A stretch of 64,000 bases of DNA, taken from the NCBI GenBank assembly GCA_040394775.1, contig JBEBRN010000008.1, positions 1-64,000 on the forward strand, in the 5' to 3' direction. The DNA comes from 40-80 sp040394775 (lineage in GTDB: Bacteria > Bacteroidota > Bacteroidia > Flavobacteriales_D > Crocinitomicaceae). Shown one piece after another: positions 44,539-53,146 of the stretch; within the stretch, counting starts at the first letter, position 1; each line of letters opens with the position of its first letter. The notes under the pieces were generated by a model. That model worked only from the letters and a program-made list of their open reading frames with translations. It was not told the origin of the DNA and did not search any database. A program made the position numbers and the translations under genes.

Positions 44539-45536
44539 TTCTTTATCGCTTTTTGTAATTTCTTAAAGAAAGCTTCTTCTCGGTATGAAATTTCGATTAA
44601 TTCATCAGCAAGCGTATTGTAGACATCTGATTGATTACTTCTGTTCTTGTAAACACGAGAAGCATCCACAGCAAAGTCTCGCCATAAATCACCAATCTCA
44701 GTCATTTCTTTCGAAAGGATTGCTAATTCATCCATTTTTAAAACCACTGAAGCTTCTTGAAGAAAAGCAGCATAAATGAATCTAAAACCGCCACCTCCAG
44801 TACCTATTTCTTCTTGCATTCGTACGATTTGGGCAAGGTAATAATTGGCTTTTTGTGTCCCGTATTTATCGGCCCATTTTCTAATCTTACCAGCAACCAA
44901 TCGCATACCTCTCACCCCAATAATTGGTGCTTTTGCTAGCATTAAGGTACATGTTTGCTTAATTCCTTTTCGAATCGCTTTTTCCCAATTCAATTGATCA
45001 GGAAATGAAATAGGATAATACATATGTCCTTTGGGAGCAAAAATACCTTTTGAAAAGCGTACTTTTTCCATTGTTTCTTCCGTCAGAGTCGTCGTCATTT
45101 CCATAATCGGGTCACTAACCAAGTATTCCGATCCATTCTTACCAAACACCACTAAATTATGAGCGTTGAAATGGAATCGATACTCATCTGGAAAATAGGT
45201 CAATCCGTAAACCCCTACTTGCAAACCTGTTGGAATATTGTTTTTTAAATTCTCCTCCAATGCTTTTTTCGCTTGTTCAGGAGTTGAGAATTTCACTCTT
45301 TTAATCTTTATTCCCAATCGTTTGGATAAACGATTAAAGATAATCCCAGGCATTGGTCGATAACTAATGGCAGGCGCATGGTTGGCTTTTACGAAAGGCA
45401 AATAGACGAAAAACAATCCTGCTCCAATACCAAAAACCATCGGTTCACTGATATTAATTCCGTTATGTTTTAGTAGGTTTGACGCTACTCCATTTTCACA
45501 ATGTGCTGATTGATGATGTGTGAAATCAATTTTCAT
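44535..45536 (-). CDS. BtrH-like ACP-dependent acyltransferase (BtrH_N plus DUF4872)
   Basis: A 333-residue protein of the BtrH family. The N-terminal half has a papain/C39-like arrangement: Cys13 in SAHCENGVAS, His126 in HFNAHNLVVFG and Asp142 in EYLVSDP. The second half (about 190-330) is helical and fits DUF4872. BtrH in butirosin synthesis moves an acyl chain from an acyl carrier protein to an amine of the acceptor. Here the natural analogue is transfer of the aryl polyene acyl chain to the phenol of the dialkylresorcinol, the ester bond that defines flexirubins. That assignment is inference. Confidence 0.82.
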   Translation of the reverse strand: MKIDFTHHQSAHCENGVASNLLKHNGINISEPMVFGIGAGLFFVYLPFVKANHAPAISYRPMPGIIFNRLSKRLGIKIKRVKFSTPEQAKKALEENLKNNIPTGLQVGVYGLTYFPDEYRFHFNAHNLVVFGKNGSEYLVSDPIMEMTTTLTEETMEKVRFSKGIFAPKGHMYYPISFPDQLNWEKAIRKGIKQTCTLMLAKAPIIGVRGMRLVAGKIRKWADKYGTQKANYYLAQIVRMQEEIGTGGGGFRFIYAAFLQEASVVLKMDELAILSKEMTEIGDLWRDFAVDASRVYKNRSNQSDVYNTLADELIEISYREEAFFKKLQKAIKK

Positions 45537-45940
45537 TCTTCTCCTTTAAAGGTAATTATTTCTTCCACAGATATGTCGAAAGCATTCGCATATTTAGATA
45601 GTGTTTTATGACTTAATTTCTTAAATACTGCTGGCTTAAAATGCCTTTTCACACGCCATTTCCACATCCCTACATAGCTAGCAAGAATTCCAACATCCAT
45701 TTTATTTTTTTCCATAAAATAAACCAAAGGACTTAGATGGCCATTTATGAATTCAATTCGTGCTTCTTCTGTTCTTTCCTTAATTAGTTGGATTGAATTT
45801 TTGAGCGCAATATCTTTTGGTTCCCAACCTTCGCTGACAACGGTTGTATAATTACCATCTTTATCAACCGCATAACACATTTCACGAATAAGGCTATCCG
45901 TCAAATAAGATTTATCTTGAGGAACTTCGTCTTCTTTCAT
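45533..45940 (-). CDS. small protein with C-terminal Xre-like helix-turn-helix
   Basis: A 135-residue protein with no confident family. The C-terminal 60 residues (DVGILASYVGMWKWRVKRHFKPAVFKKLSHKTLSKYANAFDISVEEIITF) follow the helix pattern of Xre/Cro-type DNA-binding domains, including the closing DISVEEI seen in many such regulators. The N-terminal half is acidic. It overlaps both neighbours by ATGA. It may be a cluster regulator or a structural helper; the DNA-binding role is inferred from pattern only. Confidence 0.6.
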   Translation of the reverse strand: MKEDEVPQDKSYLTDSLIREMCYAVDKDGNYTTVVSEGWEPKDIALKNSIQLIKERTEEARIEFINGHLSPLVYFMEKNKMDVGILASYVGMWKWRVKRHFKPAVFKKLSHKTLSKYANAFDISVEEIITFKGEE

Positions 45941-46386
45941 TTGTCTTCTTGGATAAATAGATTAATTACCGCTTCGAAAAGTAATTTGTTTTCTTGAAAA
46001 GTACTACATTTCATGGTACAAATAGTATAATCTGGGGAATTAAATTGAGAAATTAAATGTGATGTAGACTTAATTGTACTTCCAATTGGCGGGAAATCAT
46101 GTACTTTTAATTCTTTAATCCCACTAATAAAACCGAGTACTTTTACATTTTCAATTACATTATTTTCACCATCAAAAAAATAAGATTTACCCACGATTCC
46201 TGAACAGGTTTGTGCAGCGTTTTCAATCAGTCCAAATTCATTTAATTGTCCATCTTGGACGAAAAGTGAGTCTTCCTTTACTGTGAAAAATGTTGAAACT
46301 TCACTTTCATTAATATGTGTTAATTTATCAACCATCAACATAGGTGGACGGTGAGGTAAAAAAAGTTTTATATCTATTTCTTCCAA
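45937..46386 (-). CDS. hot-dog dehydratase-like protein, ApeP-type lacking the catalytic His
   Basis: A 149-residue FabZ-like protein that begins with the family opening LPHRPPMLMVDKL. The conserved acid is Glu55 in GLIENAAQT, but the residue 11 before it, where the homologue in the next gene has His, is Gln44 (LFVQDGQL). On its own it may be inactive; a mixed dimer could restore an active site. It sits 10 bases from that homologue, which keeps both residues. Confidence 0.8.
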   Translation of the reverse strand: MEEIDIKLFLPHRPPMLMVDKLTHINESEVSTFFTVKEDSLFVQDGQLNEFGLIENAAQTCSGIVGKSYFFDGENNVIENVKVLGFISGIKELKVHDFPPIGSTIKSTSHLISQFNSPDYTICTMKCSTFQENKLLFEAVINLFIQEDK

Positions 46387-46396
46387 TCGTTTATAT

Positions 46397-46825
46397 TTAA
46401 GCTAACACGGTTTTCATTTGTCCTGAAGCAATTTTCTCATTATCTATCTTCACTTCTACTTTCACCAATGTAATACCAGCAAATTCTTGAATAATCTCAA
46501 CGGTCGTTTTTAAATTTTCATTTAGTTTAGGTAAACGGTCAATATCGATAGAGCTAATAGAACCAATATATCCAACTGGTGCTTCTTTTTCTTGTAAGTA
46601 AAAACTATATCCTGTGTGGAGGGCAACAGTTTGCGCCATATGTTCAATTAATCCAGCTTCTTGAAAAAAATTAGAATGAAAAAAAATATTACTTTCTTCC
46701 ACAGTCAATCCGCTTTCTACTTTTTTATCTGAAAAATGAAGCAATTTATCAATCATTACGAAAGGTTTCTTTTGTGGAATCAATTGTTCGACAAAAGCTT
46801 TATCTATTATTGGAAATATACTCAT
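46397..46825 (-). CDS. hot-dog beta-hydroxyacyl-ACP dehydratase-like protein (His and Glu kept)
   Basis: A 142-residue hot-dog protein with IPQKKPFVMIDKL near the N-terminus and the segment FFHSNFFQEAGLIEHMAQ with His50 and Glu61. The spacing of 11 residues between them is three shorter than in FabZ (14), as in aryl polyene ApeP-like proteins. It is the most complete of the three dehydratase-like proteins of the cluster and so is the best candidate for the active subunit. It shares one base with darB. Confidence 0.82.
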   Translation of the reverse strand: MSIFPIIDKAFVEQLIPQKKPFVMIDKLLHFSDKKVESGLTVEESNIFFHSNFFQEAGLIEHMAQTVALHTGYSFYLQEKEAPVGYIGSISSIDIDRLPKLNENLKTTVEIIQEFAGITLVKVEVKIDNEKIASGQMKTVLA

Positions 46826-47958
46826 TAGACAACTGTTAAATATGCGTAAGTATATGAAAATCGACCACTTTCTGGAACTGACAACATAATCTTATCTCCC
46901 TTTTTAAGTTTTCCTGAATTGATTAATTCATCTAAAGCAACATAAATAGCAGCTGCACCGATATTTCCCACTTTATCTAAGTTCATAAACCATTTTTCTT
47001 TTGGTACTGCGGCACCTACTAATTCCATTTCTCTTCTCAAACCATCCACAAAGTAGTAGGAAGAGACATGCGGTAAAAAGTAATCAATTTCAGAAGAATC
47101 AACTCCATGTTTATCCATAGCAGCTTTTAGACTTTCAGCACCTTTAACCAAAATATTAGCATCGAGTAACTTCACGTCTTGTTTGATCGCAAAAATAGAT
47201 TTCTCCTCCCACTCATTCGTTTGGTAATCACTCCAAGGAAGAATATCACCATTTTCCATTTTGTCTCCACCTGCATACATACACGTTTCAAGTTCATGTG
47301 CGTAAGAATAAGCGTCCATCCATTCGATTTTAAGAGGATGAGCACCACTTGGCTTATTTTCAAGTAAGAAAGCACCCGCACCATCCGACAACATCCATCT
47401 TAAGAAATCTTTATTAAATCCTAAAACGGGCATTTCATTTAATTCTGTCAATGCGTTTACTTCTGCTTCAAATTTATTTGCTTGCATCCATGAAGAAGTT
47501 CTTTCAGAGCCTGTACAAATGGCATTATTGGTATTTCCTGAACGAACAGACATGTAACCATATTTAAGCGCATTCATTCCAGCATTACAACAACCTGCAG
47601 CAGAATTTATTTCCACATTCTTCTCTTTAAAAAGTCCATGAACCATTGCTGCTAAAGAAGGTAAGATTAAATCAGGGGTGCTTGAACCACACGAAATTAA
47701 TTCTACTTCTTTTTTAGAAAAATTCTCATCAAAAAGATTATTGATAGCCGAATTTGTTAATTCAGCATTGGTGTGCGTTTTATTTCCTTCTTTATCGATT
47801 GCGTAATAACGCGTTTGAATCTTATTATTTCTTAAAATGATACGACGAGTCTTAGATGCTTTTTCATTAATTAATCCCAAACGAGCCTCTATTTCATCAT
47901 TTGAGACAGGGTCGTTAGGCAAAAATTTTGCGGATTTTGTTATGTAAACGTCAAACAT
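46825..47958 (-). CDS. darB: dialkylresorcinol-forming ketosynthase DarB (KAS III-like)
   Basis: A 377-residue KAS III-type enzyme with the Cys-His-Asn triad: Cys124 in AAGCCNAGMNAL, the His in FLPHVSSYYF and the Asn in DKVGNIGAAA. DarB condenses a beta-ketoacyl and an acyl thioester and closes a cyclohexanedione ring. It lies directly behind darA, the usual pairing, which makes this call firm. This is the key marker that the cluster makes a dialkylresorcinol and not only an aryl polyene. The product would be aromatised by DarA. Confidence 0.9.
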   Translation of the reverse strand: MFDVYITKSAKFLPNDPVSNDEIEARLGLINEKASKTRRIILRNNKIQTRYYAIDKEGNKTHTNAELTNSAINNLFDENFSKKEVELISCGSSTPDLILPSLAAMVHGLFKEKNVEINSAAGCCNAGMNALKYGYMSVRSGNTNNAICTGSERTSSWMQANKFEAEVNALTELNEMPVLGFNKDFLRWMLSDGAGAFLLENKPSGAHPLKIEWMDAYSYAHELETCMYAGGDKMENGDILPWSDYQTNEWEEKSIFAIKQDVKLLDANILVKGAESLKAAMDKHGVDSSEIDYFLPHVSSYYFVDGLRREMELVGAAVPKEKWFMNLDKVGNIGAAAIYVALDELINSGKLKKGDKIMLSVPESGRFSYTYAYLTVV

Positions 47959-47967
47959 GCTTTTGTA

Positions 47968-48870
47968 TTAAATGTTTTTATAATGTAAGGTGTCTTTCTT
48001 AATCCTTATCAATCTCAGTGGGTAAGTAAGGAGGAACAAGATATACACAATTGGCGAAATAACATACAATACAAACAATAAATAATATTTAAAGGCTTTC
48101 ATCCATCCTTTACGATTTTCTTTCTTTTTCAATATTAATGCTGACCAAATCGTGAACATTCGATTCGCAGTTCGATCAATCATAATTAAGAAAGGTCTGA
48201 TTTCAATTGCTCCGTTTGAAACTAAAGCTGGTTGTAATTCTGACCATGTACCTTCTTGTAAATGCTTTAAAGTAACTTCACCAAAACGGATAGAATTATC
48301 AATGTCTTCTTTTGAAATTCCTGGTTTCGGGAAAATCCCTAAGTAACTTTCTTTACTTCCTGTAAACATCCATTTTACAATGGTAATAACACTAATAAGG
48401 TTTGGAGCATGATCAACTAAGGCAATATTCCCCACATGATTTGCTCCCACATCTTTCAATAAGACCTGCATTTTATCATGTGCTTTTGCCCACATATTTC
48501 TGCAAGCTACAACAGTAACAACTGGTGTCTGATTAAAAATTTGCTGGGCATATTCACTTTTCAAAAATGAATTAATCGGAATAGATGGTGTCAAATACCA
48601 CACTTGATAACCCAAAATAATTAAGTCATATTTTTGATTCAGGATCTCTTCTGAAGGTGTCTTTATACTTTGCGGAATTTGTTTAAAAGATTCTGGAAAT
48701 GAATCAAAAAAAGCTTCACCTGTCCATGGGAAGGGGAAATCTTGTTCTAATTCGATGTTATAATTTGTTATTTGTACGTTAGAATCGTTAAGAAAAGGCG
48801 TAGTAATTCGATGACAAATCTGATCTAATTGTCCTGACTGTGTGTACGTTATCACTAATACTCTCTTCAT
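47968..48870 (-). CDS. darA: dialkylresorcinol aromatase DarA (flavodoxin-like)
   Basis: A 300-residue protein. The N-terminal 190 residues have a flavodoxin fold with the FMN phosphate loop VITYTQSGQLDQI near residues 5-17, the strand YDLIILGYQVWYLTPS and a further VVTVVACRNMW. The C-terminal 50 residues hold two membrane segments near residue 255-290, so the enzyme is membrane-associated. The family is often named dialkylresorcinol condensing enzyme DarA; it oxidises the DarB product to the resorcinol. Nine bases separate it from darB. Confidence 0.9.
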   Translation of the reverse strand: MKRVLVITYTQSGQLDQICHRITTPFLNDSNVQITNYNIELEQDFPFPWTGEAFFDSFPESFKQIPQSIKTPSEEILNQKYDLIILGYQVWYLTPSIPINSFLKSEYAQQIFNQTPVVTVVACRNMWAKAHDKMQVLLKDVGANHVGNIALVDHAPNLISVITIVKWMFTGSKESYLGIFPKPGISKEDIDNSIRFGEVTLKHLQEGTWSELQPALVSNGAIEIRPFLIMIDRTANRMFTIWSALILKKKENRKGWMKAFKYYLLFVLYVISPIVYILFLLTYPLRLIRIKKDTLHYKNI

Positions 48871-48890
48871 TTATTCTCCAATTCAACTTA

Positions 48891-48898
48891 CAAAGATA
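48891..48898 (-). promoter_or_regulatory. possible internal -7 element upstream of darA
   Basis: Minus-strand TATCTTTG, an exact TAnnTTTG match 20 bases before the darA start codon, in a 38-base gap that is unusually long for the first half of the unit. A TTTG lies 26 bases further upstream, farther than the usual 19-21. Confidence 0.4.
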
Positions 48899-48908
48899 AG
48901 TATCTTTT

Positions 48909-49787
48909 TTATTTAATTTTTTCCCAAAATTGAAAAAAATTAAACCATTGTAGTGGGTACAACTTTAACATGCTTTCCAAACTTTGGATATAATTTTCTA
49001 AAAGACCTTGGGCATCTCGATGTTTAACTTCTCCTAATCGAGCATATAGATGGTAATGTAATTTGGGTTCTTTCATTACATAAACATAAACCACCGGAAC
49101 TTTCAATCGAGAAGCAATCAAGAAAGGGCCAGCAGGGAAATGAGCTTTTTCACCTAATAATTCAGCTTCTAAATGTTTTGTGCCTTCAAAGAAGCGATCG
49201 CCCGTAAAACAAACTAGTTCATTGTTTGACAGTGCATTATTAATTTCGTAGATATGTGACAAATCATCCTTTATGTAAATGAATTTGATGGATGATTTCT
49301 TAGTAACTGAGCCTAAATATTCTTTGATAACAGAACGCTCTGAGTCGACTGTTACTAAATTGATTTGACAATCCAGGTCGATTTCTCCAAAGAAGTGTTC
49401 AGCAATTTCAAAATTTCCAATGTGAGCACTGATTAAAACACCTCCTTTTTTTTCGGCTAGTAATTCTTTAAGTACTTCTATACCATCAAATTCATAAGTG
49501 AATTTATTTCGTAAATTAGATGAAATGGCTGTTTTATCAATAATCGTTTTTCCAAAAACAACGTATGTTTTATAAACACACCATTTTGATTTTAGCCATG
49601 AATAGTTGAGGCGTTTTCGGTAATAATAGAAAATAGCACGGTTACTTTCTTTTAAAAATAAAAAGTAATACAAGGCAACAAAATATAAAATTAGATACGC
49701 AGCTCTAATTCCAATTTTCTTAATACTGAAAATAAATATTTTATATCCTAAAAGTGTACCTTTTGATTTTCCATCCCAATCTGCCAT
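48909..49787 (-). CDS. LpxL/HtrB-type lysophospholipid or lipid acyltransferase
   Basis: A 292-residue membrane-anchored acyltransferase with one hydrophobic segment near residues 25-46 and the catalytic H-x4-E motif (SAHIGNFEIAE, His122 and Glu127), followed by CFTGDRFFEG and ASRLKVPVVYVYV. Family members move acyl chains from acyl carrier protein to lipid acceptors at the inner membrane. In this cluster it is a second candidate for attaching the polyene acid to its acceptor. It lies between the second acyl carrier protein gene and darA. Confidence 0.87.
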   Translation of the reverse strand: MADWDGKSKGTLLGYKIFIFSIKKIGIRAAYLILYFVALYYFLFLKESNRAIFYYYRKRLNYSWLKSKWCVYKTYVVFGKTIIDKTAISSNLRNKFTYEFDGIEVLKELLAEKKGGVLISAHIGNFEIAEHFFGEIDLDCQINLVTVDSERSVIKEYLGSVTKKSSIKFIYIKDDLSHIYEINNALSNNELVCFTGDRFFEGTKHLEAELLGEKAHFPAGPFLIASRLKVPVVYVYVMKEPKLHYHLYARLGEVKHRDAQGLLENYIQSLESMLKLYPLQWFNFFQFWEKIK

Positions 49788-49797
49788 GAAAAATTTA

Positions 49798-50043
49798 TTA
49801 CTTATTTAATTTAAGATCAATTAAATTATAAAAATCTTGAAAAGAGCTAACCTCAGCGAAATCTGCTTCTACTAGCTTCACACCAAAGTTTGTTTCAATG
49901 GTCACCACCAAATCCACATAGTCTAAACTATCAAGATCTAAGGTATCTTTCAAAATTGAATTGGGTTGAATCACTTCTTCCTCCACTTCAAATTCGTCGG
50001 CTAAAATCGTTATTGTTTTCTCTATAATTTCTTCTTTGTTCAT
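49798..50043 (-). CDS. acyl carrier protein (second of two)
   Basis: An 81-residue carrier with LDLDSLDYVDLVV; the Ser in DSLD is the phosphopantetheine site. It is divergent from the other carrier and lies between the ketosynthase and the LpxL-like acyltransferase. Position next to the ketosynthase, ketoreductase and tyrosine ammonia-lyase suggests the aryl polyene starter is loaded on one of the two carriers, but which one cannot be read. Confidence 0.92.
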   Translation of the reverse strand: MNKEEIIEKTITILADEFEVEEEVIQPNSILKDTLDLDSLDYVDLVVTIETNFGVKLVEADFAEVSSFQDFYNLIDLKLNK

Positions 50044-50045
50044 TT

Positions 50046-51272
50046 TTATTTGGTATATTTCTTTAAGACAATTGCTGAATTGGTTCCTCCAAATCCAAAG
50101 GAATTTGACAAATATATATCAATATTTGAGTTTAAAGTTTCTCGAACAAGATTTAATTTCTTAGAATCTTCATCTTGGTTTAACAAATTGATATTAGGTG
50201 CTATAAATGAGTTTTGCATCATGATGGTGGAGTAAATAACTTCACTTGCTCCTGCCATCCAACATTCGTGGCCAGTCATAGACTTTGTTGAACTGACATA
50301 CGGTCCATTTTCGCCAAAAACATTAAAGATAGCTTTCGCTTCGTTAGCATCTCCAACGGGTGTTGAAGTAGCGTGTGCATTAATGTAATCCACATCACTT
50401 GGTTTCAATCCTGCATTATTCAATGCTCTTAACATGGCTGTTGCAGGTCCTTCCACATTAGGTGTTGAAATATGTCCTCCGTTGGATGAAAATCCATATC
50501 CCACGACTTCTGCGATAATATTTGCACCTCGAGCAATTGCCGACTCATAGCTCTCTAGAATTACGGTTGCTGCACCACCGCTTGGAACCAAACCATTTCT
50601 GTCAGCATCAAATGGTCGAGAAGCTAATGTTGGATCAATATTATCTGAGGCAAAAACTCCTAAGCCATCAAAGCTCGCCATGGCATATTTATTAATCTCT
50701 TGTGTCCCACCACAAATGATCATGTCTTGCATTCCATTCTGAATCAACAAAAATCCTAAACCAATAGAATGCGAACCACTTGCACAAGCCGCGCTAATGG
50801 TCATATTTATTCCTTTTAAACTAAAAATCGTAGAAAGATTCATAGTAACAGATGAGTTCATCGATTTGAAAATCGCTCCTGATCCCAAAAGGCTTGAATC
50901 TTTTTTCTCACGCATCACATCAGTAGCCTCAATAGTTGCTTTGGAAACGCTATCATTTCCGTATAATATACCCACTTCATTATCTGTAAAATAATCTTCA
51001 GAAATACCCGCAGTTCTTAATGCTTCCATCGTAGCGACATATGCATACTCTGTTTCTTCACCAACAGTAATGCGTTGACGTCGCGTCAACTTATCTTTTA
51101 AATCTGGTTTAGGAACCATTCCCGTTAATGCTGATTGATAGCCGTATTCTTTTCGTTGTTCGTCTAATTTAATTCCTGATTTCCCTTCATAAAGCGATTG
51201 CTTAACTTCTTCCAATGAAGTTCCAATGCATGAATAAATTCCCATCCCTGTGATTACAACTCTTCTATTCAT
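50046..51272 (-). CDS. beta-ketoacyl-ACP synthase (KAS II type)
   Basis: A 408-residue ketosynthase with Cys163 in ISAACASGSHS, the His in NAHATSTPVGD and the Lys-His pair in STKSMTGHECWMAGASE. All catalytic residues are present. It is two bases from an acyl carrier protein gene and 11 from the ketoreductase gene, which together form a chain-extension module like FabF-ACP-FabG. It may build the alkyl chains for the resorcinol half or share polyene elongation; the sequence does not decide. Confidence 0.9.
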   Translation of the reverse strand: MNRRVVITGMGIYSCIGTSLEEVKQSLYEGKSGIKLDEQRKEYGYQSALTGMVPKPDLKDKLTRRQRITVGEETEYAYVATMEALRTAGISEDYFTDNEVGILYGNDSVSKATIEATDVMREKKDSSLLGSGAIFKSMNSSVTMNLSTIFSLKGINMTISAACASGSHSIGLGFLLIQNGMQDMIICGGTQEINKYAMASFDGLGVFASDNIDPTLASRPFDADRNGLVPSGGAATVILESYESAIARGANIIAEVVGYGFSSNGGHISTPNVEGPATAMLRALNNAGLKPSDVDYINAHATSTPVGDANEAKAIFNVFGENGPYVSSTKSMTGHECWMAGASEVIYSTIMMQNSFIAPNINLLNQDEDSKKLNLVRETLNSNIDIYLSNSFGFGGTNSAIVLKKYTK

Positions 51273-51283
51273 CCTTCAAATTA

Positions 51284-52015
51284 TTAGGAGTAAATACCAC
51301 CATTAATATTAATCGTTTCACCAGTTATATAGCTCGCCTTTTTAGAAACTAAAAAACTCACTAAATCAGCGACTTCCTCAGCTTCACCAAACCGATTGGC
51401 TGGTATCATTTTTATTAATTCTTTTTCATCCATACCGCTGGTCATATCTGTTCTAATGAAACCTGGAGCTACAGCATTCACGGTGATTTTTCGTTTTGCA
51501 ACTTCTTGTGCCAACGCCTTTGTCGCAGCAACAACAGCTCCTTTTGCAGCAGAATAATTCGTTTGTCCTGGAGTTCCTTTTACACCTGATACAGAAACAA
51601 TATTGACAATTCGTCCATATTTATTGCGAAGCATTTTCTGAATAAAGAATTGGGTAACATTGAAAAAACCACCTAAACTAGTATTTACAACTTGATTCCA
51701 ATCGTCAGGTGTCATCCACATAAACAATCCATCCTTAGTGATACCAGCATTATTGACAATGGTTTCTACAATAGCTTCTGGGTTCTTCTCTTCCCAATCC
51801 GATAAAACAGCTTTTACTTCCTCGAAATTAGCGACATCAAATTTTAATATTTCACCTGTACGACCAAGTCCTTGAACTATCGCAAGTGTTTCTTCAGCCG
51901 CAACTTGATTGGAGTGATAATTAATCAAAATATGGTATTCGCTATCTTCTGCCAGTTTCTGACAAATGACACGACCAATTCCTCTTGATCCACCAGTAAC
52001 CAATGCACATTTCAT
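51284..52015 (-). CDS. 3-oxoacyl-ACP reductase (FabG-like)
   Basis: A 243-residue short-chain dehydrogenase with the cofactor loop GGSRGIGR, NNAGIT, the Ser-Tyr-Lys triad in SVSGVKGTPGQTNYSAAKG and the C-terminal TGETININGGIYS. The frame extends 35 codons further upstream into the WG-repeat gene, but homology starts at MKCALVTGG, so the ATG at 52015 is chosen. It reduces beta-ketoacyl-ACP, the step before dehydration in the polyene cycle. Confidence 0.92.
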   Translation of the reverse strand: MKCALVTGGSRGIGRVICQKLAEDSEYHILINYHSNQVAAEETLAIVQGLGRTGEILKFDVANFEEVKAVLSDWEEKNPEAIVETIVNNAGITKDGLFMWMTPDDWNQVVNTSLGGFFNVTQFFIQKMLRNKYGRIVNIVSVSGVKGTPGQTNYSAAKGAVVAATKALAQEVAKRKITVNAVAPGFIRTDMTSGMDEKELIKMIPANRFGEAEEVADLVSFLVSKKASYITGETININGGIYS

Positions 52016-52025
52016 ATCGTTATTT

Positions 52026-53135
52026 TTATTCTTGAAACAATTCAACGTTCTCGTACCACTTATTTCCGAGTAACTTTCCGTCAGGAGAAATAAATCCCCA
52101 TTTTCCGGCATACTTAACACGTGCTAATCCATTAATAAATCCTTTTTCTGAATTACCAAACATATTAAAACCAACTACACTAATGTCGTAATTACCCGGT
52201 ATAACTAATTTGCCCGTTCTATCTGTGAATCCCCACTTAACGGTTTTCACTGGTGCCAAGCCATCCGCACTAAAAACTTCAGCGTCAAAATAGATAAAAT
52301 CAATAACCATTTCTCCTTTCGCATTCACATATCCCCATTTTTTCTCTATGGAAACGGGGGCCAATTGAAATGCAAATGCTCTTGCCTTATCAAATTTAGG
52401 TTCAATTACCCAATTTCCGTTTAAGTCAATAAAGCCTATTTTTTCATTTTTACGAGCGTATGCTAAATCTTGATCACCGAAATCCCAAATCTTCATCACA
52501 CTATCAATTGCTTTGAATTTATTATTGGATACTAGTCCATACGATTTCTCTACTCTTGCCCAAGTAGTGTTTTTATGTAACTCTCCAATTTCGTCGTAAA
52601 TCGGCTCAACAATCACTTTTCCTTTGCGGTCAATAATCCCCCACTTTCCGTTATTTTTAACTTTCGCATAATCTCCAACAAAAGGTCGAATTAATTCATA
52701 CGTTGGTGCTAAAACAATTTCCATTTTAGGATTAATTATACCTACTTTTTTACCATCTCTAATAAAAGCGATTCCATCCTCAAAAGGATACAATTTATCT
52801 GTTTTTGGCGACGTTAATTTCTCTCCTTTTTTATTGATATAAAAATATTCTTTGTTCAAATTCACCAAACATACTCCGTTGTCGAACTCAGTAACATCTT
52901 TATAAATTGCAGGAATCACCCATTCACCTTTTGAATTAATAAAACCCCACTTTTTATTATCTAATACACCTGCTAACCCATCCGAAAAGCTCTTTGCCAC
53001 TTTATATTTAGGTTGTATCAGATACTCTCCCGTTTTAGAAATATAACCAAACAATCCATTATCACGAACTAAGGCTATTTCTTGTGCGAAAGATACGGTT
53101 ACACTTAGTAATAATAATCCTAAAATCTTCTTCAT
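52026..53135 (-). CDS. secreted WG-repeat protein inside the pigment operon
   Basis: A 369-residue protein with a signal peptide ending at SFAQ and about ten WG-type repeats of 30-45 residues, for example KWGFINSKGEWVIPAIYKDV, KWGIIDRKGKVIVEPIYDEI and KWGYVNAKGEMVIDFIYFDA. The repeats probably form a periplasmic beta-structure for protein or ligand binding. No enzyme motif is visible. It lies 11 bases behind the tyrosine ammonia-lyase gene and 10 before the ketoreductase gene, so it is transcribed with the pathway, although I know of no stated role for WG proteins in pigment synthesis. Confidence 0.83.
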   Translation of the reverse strand: MKKILGLLLLSVTVSFAQEIALVRDNGLFGYISKTGEYLIQPKYKVAKSFSDGLAGVLDNKKWGFINSKGEWVIPAIYKDVTEFDNGVCLVNLNKEYFYINKKGEKLTSPKTDKLYPFEDGIAFIRDGKKVGIINPKMEIVLAPTYELIRPFVGDYAKVKNNGKWGIIDRKGKVIVEPIYDEIGELHKNTTWARVEKSYGLVSNNKFKAIDSVMKIWDFGDQDLAYARKNEKIGFIDLNGNWVIEPKFDKARAFAFQLAPVSIEKKWGYVNAKGEMVIDFIYFDAEVFSADGLAPVKTVKWGFTDRTGKLVIPGNYDISVVGFNMFGNSEKGFINGLARVKYAGKWGFISPDGKLLGNKWYENVELFQE

Positions 53136-53146
53136 AATTGTTGCTA

